Positions 12,405-22,899 of a stretch of 64,000 bases of DNA are shown in pieces; position 1 is the stretch's first letter; each line of letters starts with the position of its first letter. Location of the stretch: assembly GCA_036768485.1 (NCBI GenBank), contig JAVLUZ010000154.1, positions 3,368,529-3,432,528 on the forward strand, given 5' to 3'. Source of the stretch: Mermis nigrescens. Taxonomy: Eukaryota > Nematoda > Enoplea > Mermithida > Mermithidae. The position numbers were made by a program, and so were the translations under genes. The notes below the pieces were generated by a model. That model worked only from the letters and a program-made list of their open reading frames with translations, was not told where the DNA came from and made no database searches.

Positions 12405-12593
12405 TCATATGGCATACATAGCTCTCTGCCAACAATTGCTGCCGCCTTTTCTTAATTTATTCTTGGCGTGGTTGGCGCCAAGTTCATTCCTTCTCGCAAA
12501 CATGTTGTCTTTGCCATCCAACATCTCTGAAACGTTGGCATCCGAGATGTCTGTGAGGAGTGGAATCAAGCATGAGAATATTTGTAGTGACAA
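12405..12593 (-). pseudogene. Gag-env linker fragment of element A
   Basis: A 62-codon minus-strand frame includes SEMLDGKDNMFARRNELG, resembling SEYEDNVFAKGNDNG in the corresponding place of element B (about 51700-51770). It therefore marks the segment just upstream of the env ectodomain. Function unknown. The similarity is short, so confidence is limited. Confidence 0.35.
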
Positions 12594-12929
12594 AATCTAT
12601 TGATACTATAGTGATTTTAGCCACGTTAAATTTTGCTGAAGAAGTTTATTTCTTAAGATGATATAAAATTTGGTAATTCTCGAGCTGTTTGCAGAAGAGA
12701 TGACAATAATATGCTTTACTGCAGTAATTTGGTTCTTTGCTTCATTCATCAAAAATTTTGGTGCTTATTGCTTAGTTTTGCCTGGGTTTATAAACTAGGA
12801 CCACCCAATGGGCTGAACATGCATTTGTTTATAATCATCAGCTTGGACTGAGCTGTCTTGCAGATTGTGCAGCTGTGTATATTATTGTGCGCACATGCAT
12901 TAATAAAACTGATGCTATTGGGCGGCGAC

Positions 12930-13193
12930 CATACATGGGCAGCAAGAAAATTCTGGGGGGGGTGCAAGATTTTTTTGGAAGGTCGAAAAATGGCCTTAAA
13001 AATGGTGGTATGGCGATAAAAACACCATTTTTTGATGTTTCTCATCAAGCACTATCCATTGGCATCAAAAAATTGTGGAAAAAAAACGGAAAATTTTCGA
13101 AAATTGAATTCTGAAAGTATTTTGATTTCTGGGGGGGTATTTTGGTTTCTGGGGAGGGGGTGCATACCCCCCAAGCCCCCACACTCAGGTGTG
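12930..13193 (+). mobile_element. CA/TG MITE, reference copy with perfect 8-bp duplication
   Basis: This copy represents a family of about sixteen in the window. It begins CATACATGGGCAGC and ends CTCAGGTGTG, so the ends are imperfect inverted repeats of the type CAYACMTGGGC. The flanks are GCGGCGAC at 12922-12929 and 13194-13201, a perfect 8-bp target duplication. The internal order is a G-run with 'gtgcaagatttttt', 'aaaaatggccttaaaaatgg', 'taaaaacaccattttt', a core 'ctcatcaagcactatcc' and 'ttggcatcaaaaaatt', then three or more G-runs (13120-13165). It encodes nothing. Eight-base duplications fit hAT, P or Merlin; the CA...TG termini and target octamers favour P. Confidence 0.85.
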
Positions 13194-13379
13194 GCGGCGA
13201 CCCTAATAGCCTTTATTAGTGCTGACTCCTCACTTAGCAGTTTTTATGTGCTAGGCTCAGACCGTTCCCTTCCATTGTTATGTCTCTTCATTATATGTGT
13301 TTGTTTCCTGCTGTTCAAACATGCACATCAGGCATCAATAGATTACTATAGTAGCAAATTGCGTTTTTACCTGACAGAT

Positions 13380-14244
13380 GCCCACCTGATGGCGTTTGTC
13401 AGGGTTCTGCAATCCTGATATTTAAGTCCCTTGAAAATTTTAGGCAGAAGCCCCTAATGTAAATTGGCTTTGTGATGCTTTCCTAGCTACTCTCCAAAAG
13501 TTGGGGTAAGCCAATCTAGCTAGGTTTTTTAATGTCTTGGAACATTCCAGGATGGACTCAGTCCTCAGTTGTTTGGCATTGTACACTAAACCCTGAAAAA
13601 ATATCACTATTGCAACCCTCCAAAAATTCAAGTCTTAATGTTCCAATTACATTGTCAAAGCTAGGGTCTTGAAGTGTTTCTGAAATGTTATTTAAAGGTG
13701 CTAAAGTGGTTCCAATGCAATTTGATTCCATGAGTGCAATTTTACCAGCATCTTAGGCATATGAAACACCTTGAAGAAGCATATATTTTTGGAAGTTTTT
13801 GATTCATTCATGAAAATATTCATCAAAAACTCCAGAAAATGGCTTAGGGGGCCTTTTGATCATTAAAGCATTAGAGTGTTGAAAAGAATCCCCCACTGAC
13901 CCTGATGTGTTTGCATCTGTTTGTTGTTGTATCTGCTCCTCTAAATGTGTCACTTTTTGAATTGATGGAGCTCCAAATTTGTTGAAAGCATTTTTAAAAG
14001 CATCTCGCATTATTCTAGGATTGAACGTCATTTTCCTGATTACTATTGCTCTTGATTTTCGGATCGAGAATTCTTCAATTAAAGGTGCAGAACTTTCGGA
14101 AAATTTGCTTTTTTGTTCTCCCTTCAGTTCACTTTCTTCCCTTGAGTCAGCTTGTCCAATGTACTCAGAGTAAGAGACAATATTTGTAAAGGTAGTCATC
14201 TGTACGCCTACCCTAAGGGTGCTGTGATCTTTAGGACTAGCAAA
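13380..14244 (-). pseudogene. Gag remnant of element A
   Basis: The upper part has RIMRDAFKNAFNKFGAPSIQK followed by VTHLEEQIQQ and RPPKPFSG, matching the B gag (KIIEEAFKTAFDEFGAPLIQK, VTNLEDRIQQ, RPPKPFSG). The lower part (13440-13631) has a YNAKQLRTESILE-like segment and NLARLAYP, matching B at 53950-54112. The zinc knuckle is not found. The 5' end is interrupted by the MITE at 14245. Frameshifts separate the two parts. Confidence 0.65.
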
Positions 14245-14526
14245 CACACTTGGGCATGGGGGGATGGATTCAGGGGATATGCGTCCCCCAGAAGTTGGAA
14301 TACCACCACCCCCCAGAAATCAAAATACCCCCAGAATTGAATTTCTAAATTTTTTATGCTTTTTCAGCAATTTTTTGATGCTATTGGATAGTGCTCAATG
14401 AGAAACGTCAAAAATGATGTTTTTTTCCAAACAATCTTTTTAAGACCATTTTTTGACCTTTGAGATTTTTTTAAATCCCCCCAGAGATTTTTTAATACCC
14501 CAGAATTTTAGTGCTGCCCACCTATG
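14245..14526 (-). mobile_element. CA/TG MITE inserted in the gag region of element A
   Basis: Starts CACACTTGGGC and ends CCCACCTATG. Flanked by perfect CTAGCAAA octamers (14237-14244 and 14527-14534). Orientation is opposite to the 12930 copy. Confidence 0.85.
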
Positions 14527-15310
14527 CTAGCAAAAATAATGTGCAAAGTGTCTGTCTAAAATGGTCTGATGAGCTTTTAAAGTATTTTTAAAAGCTTCTG
14601 TGTCTTATTGATCAGAAAATTCATCAGAAGAGCTAAAAGCGCTTTTCTGAGCATCTATTTTTTCTCAGAATCAGAATTTGAATCTGTTTTGACTTATCCT
14701 GATTTTTTTCCACGTTATTCAATCTTCCCTGACCGTCTTTCTACCCAAAAGACAATACAAGGGATAGAATAAAAATTTGTAGATAATGAATTTATTTATT
14801 TAGCTATATGTATGCTTTTTTAGCTTTTACTCCTCTATTCTCCAAATTGATCCTATTTTAATTTATAATTAATTTGATAAAAATTTATTTGTTCACAAAC
14901 AAATACTTAGATATCCTTTTTATTCTAAATCTTTTATTTAAAAGTTCCCTGAAGATGCTGACCAGTCAACTACAGCATAGAAAAAACATGGAAAGGGCAG
15001 GCCAAAAATTGACTAAAAATCACAAAAAAGAGTTAAGGGTGTGCTTAATATCCTCAGCTTTTCCGGAATTTATTTTCTTGGCTTTTCTGAGTTTTATTTT
15101 CCTGTCAAAAATAAGAATGTATGGTTTTATGAAATTTCTATCAAAATATGTCACAATCGGTGTGACCTCCAAGGATATTGAATGCTTGTTTTTTACTAAT
15201 TTTTATGAATTATCTGCATGAATTCCAGATAATTGTCAGATTAAAACTGACTTTCGTTCTTTTGTGTCATTTCTCTGATTGCCTAAATCAACTTTTATCT
15301 GCACCAATCC

Positions 15311-16379
15311 TAATCTCTTTTCCAATTGCCGTTTTTTCATTCCTCAGCATGCTTCTTACAGTTTTTAACATGTATGTGCAATATATTGCATGTAATATTG
15401 ATATTAATAAATGCATGTTATTAAATTTGTGCAATTTTTCAAACAAGCTTGCATTTAGACATTAACCCTTAATTTCCTGTGTACTCGATTTTTGGTTGAG
15501 TATGCTGGTTTTTCTTGATTTTTTCATTTTAAGTTCATTTTTGTGCCGTGAAACATCATCTATCCTCCTTTTCCTCATTTTACACGTTTTCTATGAGTTT
15601 CATGAAGTAGAAGGCTTTGGTTATTTAGAAATTCAATATTTTTTGAAATTTTAATGGTAGGCATATACATAGGTAAAACTCAAATACGTACGCACATAAT
15701 GCACCTATGTACCTAATACTGTGCATGCAGGAATCTAAACTGGCTCCGTAGACCGTAATAGTCATGCTGTATTGCGCTTTGCTCAATGCAGCATTATGGT
15801 GAGCTACGGAATGCCGACATATCAATTTTTTTCAAATGTGCCGTAGGCTGCCATGTTGGTTTTTTAGTTATAGTTTTTCCCTTTTTTCTCAACAGAAAGT
15901 GAAAATTGTGAAGGGAAAAATATATTTTTGGAATCATGAGAACAAGGGCTTTCAAATGTATATACTTTTATCTGATTTTATTGATTTGATCTAAAATCGA
16001 GTAGATGGTGAAAACGACTGCTGGGGTTAAAGAAACAATGCAATATTATAAACAGTTTTCATTTGCATTTTTATGCAAAAAATATAACAGTTGAACAATT
16101 CACAAAAATTAAGATATTTTGGTATGATAAGCTTATATAAATTACAAGAAACAATCAGTATATACCATTACTTGATATGCCCCTTCTTAGGCTCAGTCAT
16201 CCTCAGCTGATGGTTGTTGACCGCTTTGCAGAAAATAGTGATGTCCTATATCTGAGGCTAAGGTGTCAACATTGGTAGTTTTAATAAGTTCCGTTGCATC
16301 CATTGCAAGTTTCTTTTTAGCAAGTTATTGATCTTCCTGCACTTTTCCATTTTGGTTTGTTCTTGTTCTAGGGTGGCAT
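15311..16379. other. No gene seen
   Basis: AT-rich. It may contain the eroded 5' LTR of element A, but I found no matching LTR pair. Confidence 0.3.
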
Positions 16380-16560
16380 GCAAGCAATTGTAATACTTGT
16401 TGACGCAATTTACATGAACAACTTGATTGCTTTTGCCCGCAATCTCAATTTTTATATTGGAGTACTTTCCATCAATGATACGGTATGGTCAAGTGAGAAA
16501 TTAGGTTTAAAGAAGCGCACTAGAATTATTGAAGGGTGCTAACACCATAAGAACAATAAT
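16380..16560 (-). pseudogene. Gypsy integrase C-terminal (GPY-type) fragment
   Basis: Minus-strand translation near 16380-16500 gives PYRIIDGKYSNIKIEIAGKS then NQVVHVNCVNKYY. This fits the end of Ty3/Gypsy integrases (a GPY/F-type segment followed by a V-H-V-N-x-x-K-x-Y motif). A few bases upstream, in another frame, is VRFFKPNFSLDH. It lies just upstream (in transcription sense) of element A, so it may be the tail of a neighbouring element on the same strand. Confidence 0.55.
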
Positions 16561-17824
16561 AATGCACATAAAGAAATAGGTTTAATTGCACTAAACGTGA
16601 AAAAAATTTTGGCCGCTTTTAAGTGTTTTATGGCCATTTTTGGTCAAAAAATAGAGGTCATCTATTCCCCTCTTACCCTAAGAATGGCTAGGGCTCCTCC
16701 CTAAATTTTGAGCAGTTGTATGTATGGTGGAGGCTCAACACCAGGAATTAGTTGAACAAACCATTTTTGCATACAAATTTCCATTTAAATCTTGTATGTA
16801 GCTTATAAATCATATTTTCCTCTTCAGCTGAAAACAGGGTGCTTACTTGCTAATTCAAAAACAACATCTTTGCTTTTGCCTTATATACTTAATTTCTTTT
16901 CTTTAAGTACCTTCATGAATACTTTCGATATTTCTACTAGAGTTATGAAGCTGCAATAGCTGTGCAAAATGCACTGTGTTGAGCGTTGTGATGTCAATTT
17001 TGTCTTCTGAAAACTTTTTAGCATAACAGTCAAAGCACTGAAAAGTATTTCAAGTGAATGGTCAGATACTGGTCAGACTGCCAGCTTGTTACTGAACAGA
17101 TGAAATGAGCTGACATCTTAATCGCCTTAGCAGATCTAGAGCAGGTACTTTTTCCTACTACTCAATATGTATATTTTAGCCAACGTTTTTCTTTTAGCTC
17201 ATTCACTATTTTTCAAGGGCCTAATGATGAATTTGTTATCTTCCTAAACCTCAAATTAAATAATCTGTCTAAGCTCACCTTGAGAATTTTTAATAAAGTG
17301 AAAAAAATTTTATTTACTTTTTAATATTTTGAATGTTTTCTCACTTTACTTTTCACTTTCTTTACTGACCATTAATGCATATGTTCCTATCATACTGTTT
17401 CAAAAAGATATATCTTTCATTTTCATTGCAAAATTTATATTTGTGCGTACTAATGCTCAACAATGAAACAGCAAGGCTCTTGAGCATACATGAGCAGCAA
17501 CCAAATTCTGGGTGTTTGCTGGTGCCAAATTGCCAAAAATAGCACCTTGTGCTCTTGAGTGTTGTGCTTTAAAAACGAAAATTGTTTAAACGATTCTGCT
17601 CTGAGATTATGTTATTTATTAATGCGTTGGCGCTGACTTTTATCTGGTCCAAAAATTTGCAGTCAGTCGATATCAATTTATTTCCAAATTCTTCATTTGG
17701 TCAACAGCACCAGTGAACTTCTACATAAATGGTGGAATGATGACAATATTTTTGATGAGATCTTCTCTAAGACTGATAGTGATTTCTTTACATTATTTAC
17801 TCACACCATGAAAATTTTGCATAT
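16561..17824. other. No gene seen
   Basis: AT-rich sequence with stops in all frames. No similarity to other parts of the window was noticed. Confidence 0.35.
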
Positions 17825-18015
17825 TTGTTTCTTATTTATTATTATTTAATAAGCTTTTATCAATTTATTTATCTATTATTTATTTATTTTTATATATGTA
17901 TTTACTTATGTATATATTTTTCATTTGGTTATAAATTTATTTATTATTATTTATTTATTTACCTATTTATTTATTTCTTTCTTTTTATTAATTATTTTTT
18001 TGATTTAATTTTATT
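17825..18015 (+). repeat. Low-complexity T-rich (TTTA/TTTAT)n tract
   Basis: About 190 bp made almost wholly of TTTAT, TTTA and TTAT words. It produces a spurious Tyr/Phe/Ile-rich open frame, which I do not treat as a gene. Confidence 0.85.
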
Positions 18016-18042
18016 TCTTGTTTATTTATTTAACTCAGTTGT

Positions 18043-18330
18043 TCAGGTTAGGGACCTTGTATCAATTGCCTCTTCAGAAAGGAGATGCACTGGCGGCGCC
18101 AGTGTGCACTTCAAGAAACAGTCACTCCAGTTCAGTGATGTTTTGTTTACCATTCAGTAAAAAAATTGCTGAACAGGGGTGACCATTTTTCTAAAGTTCA
18201 AAAGAGAGGTCATGGAAGTGCATTGACCGTTTTCTTATATTTTGAAGAATAGGTTGCAGTACTGCAGTGACCATTTTTCTGAAATTTAGAAAGGAGGGAG
18301 GTAACTGCCATCCTTTTCCAAACTGAAAAA
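18043..18330 (-). repeat. Dispersed repeat with TGACC/GGTCA minisatellite, copy 1
   Basis: Contains 'gcgccagtgtgcacttc', 'gttttgtttaccattcag', then repeated 'tgaccatttttctgaaattt' units. The reverse complement recurs at 30487-30830 in matching order, so the two are inverted copies of one element about 12 kb apart. Confidence 0.65.
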
Positions 18331-18829
18331 AACATAGAAGCGCATGAAGTTTTTATGAAATTCAATATCCTATTACAAACTTATGAAGGAGCATCCTGTT
18401 AGCTGAATCAACTCTTTTCATTCCTGTGGTAGGAAGCACAGCTTGTTGAGTAGCAATTTTTAAAACTAATTCTTGACATGCCTCTTTTGAAATCGAAAAT
18501 ATGCATATCTGTGATTGAGGAGGTGCTGGTGAAGGTCAAATTGATTGTAATAGTACCTATATCAAAAATACCCAAAACTATCATTGGCGCTGGATGAACA
18601 AATTGTTGGAGAGTAGAAATTATGTGGATGTAGAAAGATCTGCTGATTGCTTTGTTCATGTTTATGTCCACATGCTGTTTTTGTGTTTTGCTTTCATATG
18701 TGGTTTGTTCTGGTTTTTCCTATGATTGTAGGTACCTATCTCAATTGATGAGAATAATAAAGATGTATGTATGATGAAAAAAAGGACTATGAGTAGGTAG
18801 GTACCTCTTTGTCTCTAAAGCAGATTGAA

Positions 18830-18870
18830 AAATGGCTAGTGCTCCTGGATCAATCATATAAATTTTAAAA
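18830..18870 (-). pseudogene. Possible Gypsy protease scrap
   Basis: A 19-base identity (GCTCCTGGATCAATCATAT) is shared with the protease of element B at about 49289. In minus-strand translation it gives MIDPGA, the aspartic protease active-site loop with Pro in place of Ser/Thr, as in B. The surrounding 18400-18870 may contain more of the domain, but I cannot align it. Confidence 0.35.
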
Positions 18871-18997
18871 ATGTTTTAAGGGGGTGTTACTTGAGAATGA
18901 GAATGAAAACTGTTGGAATAGTCCAACTTCAAAGCAACTTTAATTTCTTGTACAGTAAGGCCAGGACAATTACACATGAGCATTGTAGGGTTACCAC

Positions 18998-19259
18998 CAT
19001 ATGTGCGCAGCAAGATAATTTTGCGGGGTGGGGGGTTGCAAGATTTTCTGAAGGTCAAAAATGACCTTAAAATAGAGGTATGGCAATGAAAAACACAATT
19101 TTTCGACATTTCTCATCAAGCACTATCCATTGGCATCAAAAAATTGCTGAAAAACGAAAAAAAATTTTCAAAAATCGAATTCTGGGATGGAAATTGTGAT
19201 TTCTGAGGGGAGGGAATTTTTGTTTCTGCAGGGGTGAATACTCCTCACGCCCAAGTGTG
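18998..19259 (+). mobile_element. CA/TG MITE, first of a tail-to-tail pair
   Basis: Starts CATATGTGCGCAGC and ends CCAAGTGTG. Flanks GTTACCAC and GTCAGCAC agree at 6 of 8. The next copy begins only 8 bp away in opposite orientation. Confidence 0.75.
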
Positions 19260-19267
19260 GTCAGCAC

Positions 19268-19539
19268 CATACATGGGCATGAAGTTGGGTTTGGGGGTAT
19301 GCATTACCCCTAGCCCAATAAACTAAAATACCCACCTGAAACCAAAATACCCTACCGCAGAAATGGATTTTGGAAATTTCTTTTTGTTTTTTTGCAATTT
19401 TTTTGATGCCATTGAATAGTGCCTAATGAGCAACATCAAAAAATGGTGTTTTTTGCCCTACCACCATTTTTGAGGCCATTTTTTGACCTTCAAAAAATCT
19501 TGCGCCTCCCCCTTAGAATTTTCTTGCTGCCCACATATG
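19268..19539 (-). mobile_element. CA/TG MITE, second of the pair
   Basis: Starts CATACATGGGCATG and ends CCCACATATG. The left octamer GTCAGCAC is shared with the preceding copy; the right octamer CTCCAACC does not match. No independent duplication is visible. Confidence 0.75.
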
Positions 19540-20192
19540 CTCCAACCTCCATTGTGCGTATGTATATGTATAGTCTGTTTTACAATACTTTGTGCATAAA
19601 TTTCAAAACTATCCTACTATAAGCTGACAGATTGCAATTATAGCATTTATTTGATATATGATTATTGTAATCCATCAGTGTTCTTTAGAAAAAAATCTAA
19701 AAAATTTGTGCACAAACTTATGTGAAGTGGATATAGGTAGGTACCTACATGAATATCAGACTTGCAGATTTTAATCTCAAACAACTCTGAAACACAATCT
19801 GATTTGCTTAATTCATTACATATGATCAATTTCTAATGCACAAAATGTATTTATCATTCACAGCTACATCCAGAACTCTGAAAAAGGCGATGCAATTGTC
19901 ATATTATTTTGAATATTAGTAGGCACTTATATTACACACCGGTCCATAATTCTTATACTGGTTCTTTCTATATATGCATAATTCATCAGATGTTTTATGT
20001 ACATCCCTTAGTAAAAAAGGCATTGAATAGCCAAAATATGAGAAAGTAAGCCATTTTTGATTGCTATCAATTGCAATGCGAGCATTATTTACATGTGTAG
20101 TGTTGGTCTGGTCATGACAAATTTCTTGATTCAAATTTGTCAGATGCAGATCTGGTGTCTTCTTTGCGCACTAAACACATAAATACCCCTCG

Positions 20193-20722
20193 TGTTCCCG
20201 TGTTTTTTGAAGTCAAAGGTTCCTGTGCTAGGACGCGGTCCTAGCCAGGTTAAAATGTAATTAGTCTCACTCAACATGTTTGTGCAATTTTTTTAAGCTC
20301 TTTCTGAATATGTTTGTCCTTTTTTTGCTAAAGTAAGTTTGTGAGAAGTTATACCTAAAAATTTGCTACTATACTTGAGCATATGCATGAAGTGGACATG
20401 CATAAAATAAATACTAATAGTATATTTTAGCAGACTGAAATATCATTTGAGGACTGTAGTAGCTGATTGAAATGTAGAAGCCCACCAATCTTCTACTGAT
20501 CATTGACAAAAACTTTTTTGTAATTTAAGTTTTTACATGAAAATCATGAAAACATGCCAATTTTCTAGGATGTATAATTTTATTTACTAGCTTGAAGATT
20601 TCAAATGATGTAACTAGGGCTAAAATGAGGCTAGACAAAGTTTTGTAGTCATACAAACCATACAACAACAAAAACACAAGAAAAGTGATGGGCTAGGACA
20701 CTGTCCTACTTCACGGGAATGT
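20193..20722. mobile_element. Possible short inverted-repeat element
   Basis: Left arm 20193-20246 (GTTCCCGTG...TAGGACGCGGTCCTAGCC) is mirrored by right arm 20690-20722 (GGGCTAGGACACTGTCCTA then CACGGGAATG). Each arm itself contains a TAGGAC...GTCCTA palindrome. The interior is non-coding, including a short unidentified frame at 19916-20134 nearby. The exact ends and any target duplication are not resolved. Confidence 0.4.
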
Positions 20723-22074
20723 GAAGGATATAGTTTGATCAGTCAAGTAAGATTTGTCCAAATGAAAATATAATTCTATCACCTCCCTAGACTGATTTTT
20801 TATCCAAGTCATCCTAGGTTGCATCGCTGCACCATGAAATATAGATTTTTACATACATACATACTTGTATTTATGTGGGATTTTCTAATGAAAATATTTT
20901 TTGGATGTTGCCACAAAAGAAAATAACAATAATCATTACCAAACACTCTATAATAGAGAAAGAAGTATTTATATTGACATGAATACTATTTAATTAAATT
21001 GATTTATTCAGATGGAAAAGGCGGAAAATATTAAATTCAAGTGAGATCAGACATGCACAAGGGGCATTAAGCTCTGATCTACAAATTGGATTATCAGAAC
21101 AGAACAATAGGATTGCAGAATGAGACAAAGCAAAGAATAAAAACGGAAGTAAATCAAACATTTCCCTCAAATGCTTAAAATTATCCAGTGACCGGTTGTG
21201 AGCTATTTTAGCATTTATATTTATTTTTTACGCCATTTTGGCCCTCAAATTGTGCAGTATGATTTCAAAGCCTTTTTTAGGGAATTTGGGTCGCTACAGA
21301 CCTCATGAAATTAGCTGTGATTCCCTCGGTTGTCGATTTTTCAAAAAAAATCACAGAGAATGTGCTTTTTAAACGTTAAAGGTGATTTATTGACTCAAAA
21401 ATGTCAAATTTTTGACAGTGAATCAGATATTTATTTGCGTGTTGTAGTTTGTTCATATAAATCAAATTTTAAGCAGCGACCAAATTCATGGGGTCCAACG
21501 AAGCCAACTTGCTAAACATACCAAAAATTTAAATATGAGGTCTATCGATTTTTGGTAGTCAATCAAATTCTCGTTGAATCCAGACCCCTCTTGCCCATGT
21601 GTGGTCCATCTCAACTAATCAAAATCAGCCTCTGCTTAAACCTAAAAATGGGCGAATTGCAGCTATCAGAATCAAAAGTGTACCTACCTTCACATTTGTG
21701 CAAATATATAATGTATCAGGTAATTATACCTATTTATTTAGCTTCATGCAGTCTTATGTATGTAATTAAATTACCTGTGCTAGAAATGCAAGGTAGGAAT
21801 TCATTATTCAGATACAGCAGTTATGGCAGAAATACTGTCGGATACTTTTTGAAAAACCTTAGAAAGGACCGCATAGATTAAGTGTAATATATTAGTGATT
21901 TCATATTATAGGTACCTACTTCATGTAATTCATTTTATCTTTTAATTTTGTACAAAATATAACATGCATAGCAGGTACATACTTATTATGTACCTATCAC
22001 ATGAGATAAAATATAACAACAAAAAATATAAAATTGTCTTTAATGTTTCACAATAATTGTCCACAATAAACATA
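20723..22074. other. No gene supported
   Basis: Several short frames (for example 21330-21515 and 21552-21881, plus) have no recognisable motif or splice context. Confidence 0.3.
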
Positions 22075-22175
22075 TACAAACTAGCAACAAAAAATGCTCC
22101 AATGGAACAAAAAGGATGAATATACTTGGAATTGTGGATTATTAAGGATGTAAAAGGAGGGGACTAGGAATAATC
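22075..22175 (+). repeat. Dispersed repeat, copy 1 of pair
   Basis: The words 'ctagcaa', 'aatggaacaaaaaggatgaatatact' (in part) and 'aaggatgtaaaaggagggga' recur in the same order at 32665-32765. Nature unknown. Confidence 0.6.
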
Positions 22176-22899
22176 TACCTAAAGTCGCAAAATCTGCTAA
22201 AAATCACACTTTCTCTAAGCAACGCAAAAAATCAAAGTATATTCTGCAGCCTCAAAAAATGTCTTTTTTTAAATAATGTTCAAAGTTTCAGATAAGAGTG
22301 TATAAACGAAATCTGTAATGTTTATTTTTTAAGTTAATGGCAAGTAGCAACGCTGACTAGCTCCGTATCCTGATCTATAGAAAATTAAGTGGTATTGTAT
22401 TTAAAGTTGTTTTATTTTGTTCTGAGCATTAAAGCAAGCAAAGCAGCGGCCGATTGATCAGTGCACACAATCCTTAAGGGCTTGGTTCCTACAAGCACAA
22501 TGAACAATGAAAACAACAAAAAAGAGCTCTCAACCAGCCAGTCATCTTACATAAAAATTATGAAATAATTTTTATGATTTTTAAATTGAAATTTGGGTGT
22601 TTGAATTTGCAATAAAGAAAATAATCAAAAGATAGTCACTTGGATTATTTGAGCCAGGTAATAAAATAAGGGCCGTCCACCAATTCCGAACTAAACGCAA
22701 TTGATCACAATGAAAGAGTATTGGAAAATGAGCTTGCTAAGTGAGAGTTGTAAACCAAGAGAAACTTGAAGTTTAAACCTACCATTAAATTATGAAGAGA
22801 ATTGTAAAAGATTTTAAACTTAAAGAAAATTGAAAAGGTGGGATGTTGGTAAATTAAAAAACAAAGTTTTTTTGGCAAAAATTTTCAAAATTTCACGCA

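Larger units (their letters stand above)
11008..15310 (-). mobile_element. Element A: decayed envelope-bearing Ty3/Gypsy relic
   Basis: On the minus strand this stretch carries, 5' to 3', a leader (about 15310-14540) resembling the leader of element B at 54780-55310, a gag remnant, and an env remnant. Both coding parts are recognisable by direct comparison with B. Two MITEs (14245-14526 and 12930-13193) have inserted into it with exact target duplications. Protease and reverse transcriptase are absent: the relic stops near 11000. The gag-then-env order is the same as in B and C. Confidence 0.7.

Noticed and set aside
12875..13114. Short open frames across MITE copies (also 24646-25048, 42-kb and 51-kb copies)
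   Set aside because: The same frames appear in degenerate form in every copy and begin or end inside the inverted repeats. The MITEs are non-coding.
17825..18160. Open frame rich in Tyr, Phe, Ile and Leu
   Set aside because: It follows the T-rich TTTAT tract and runs into a dispersed repeat; composition explains it.
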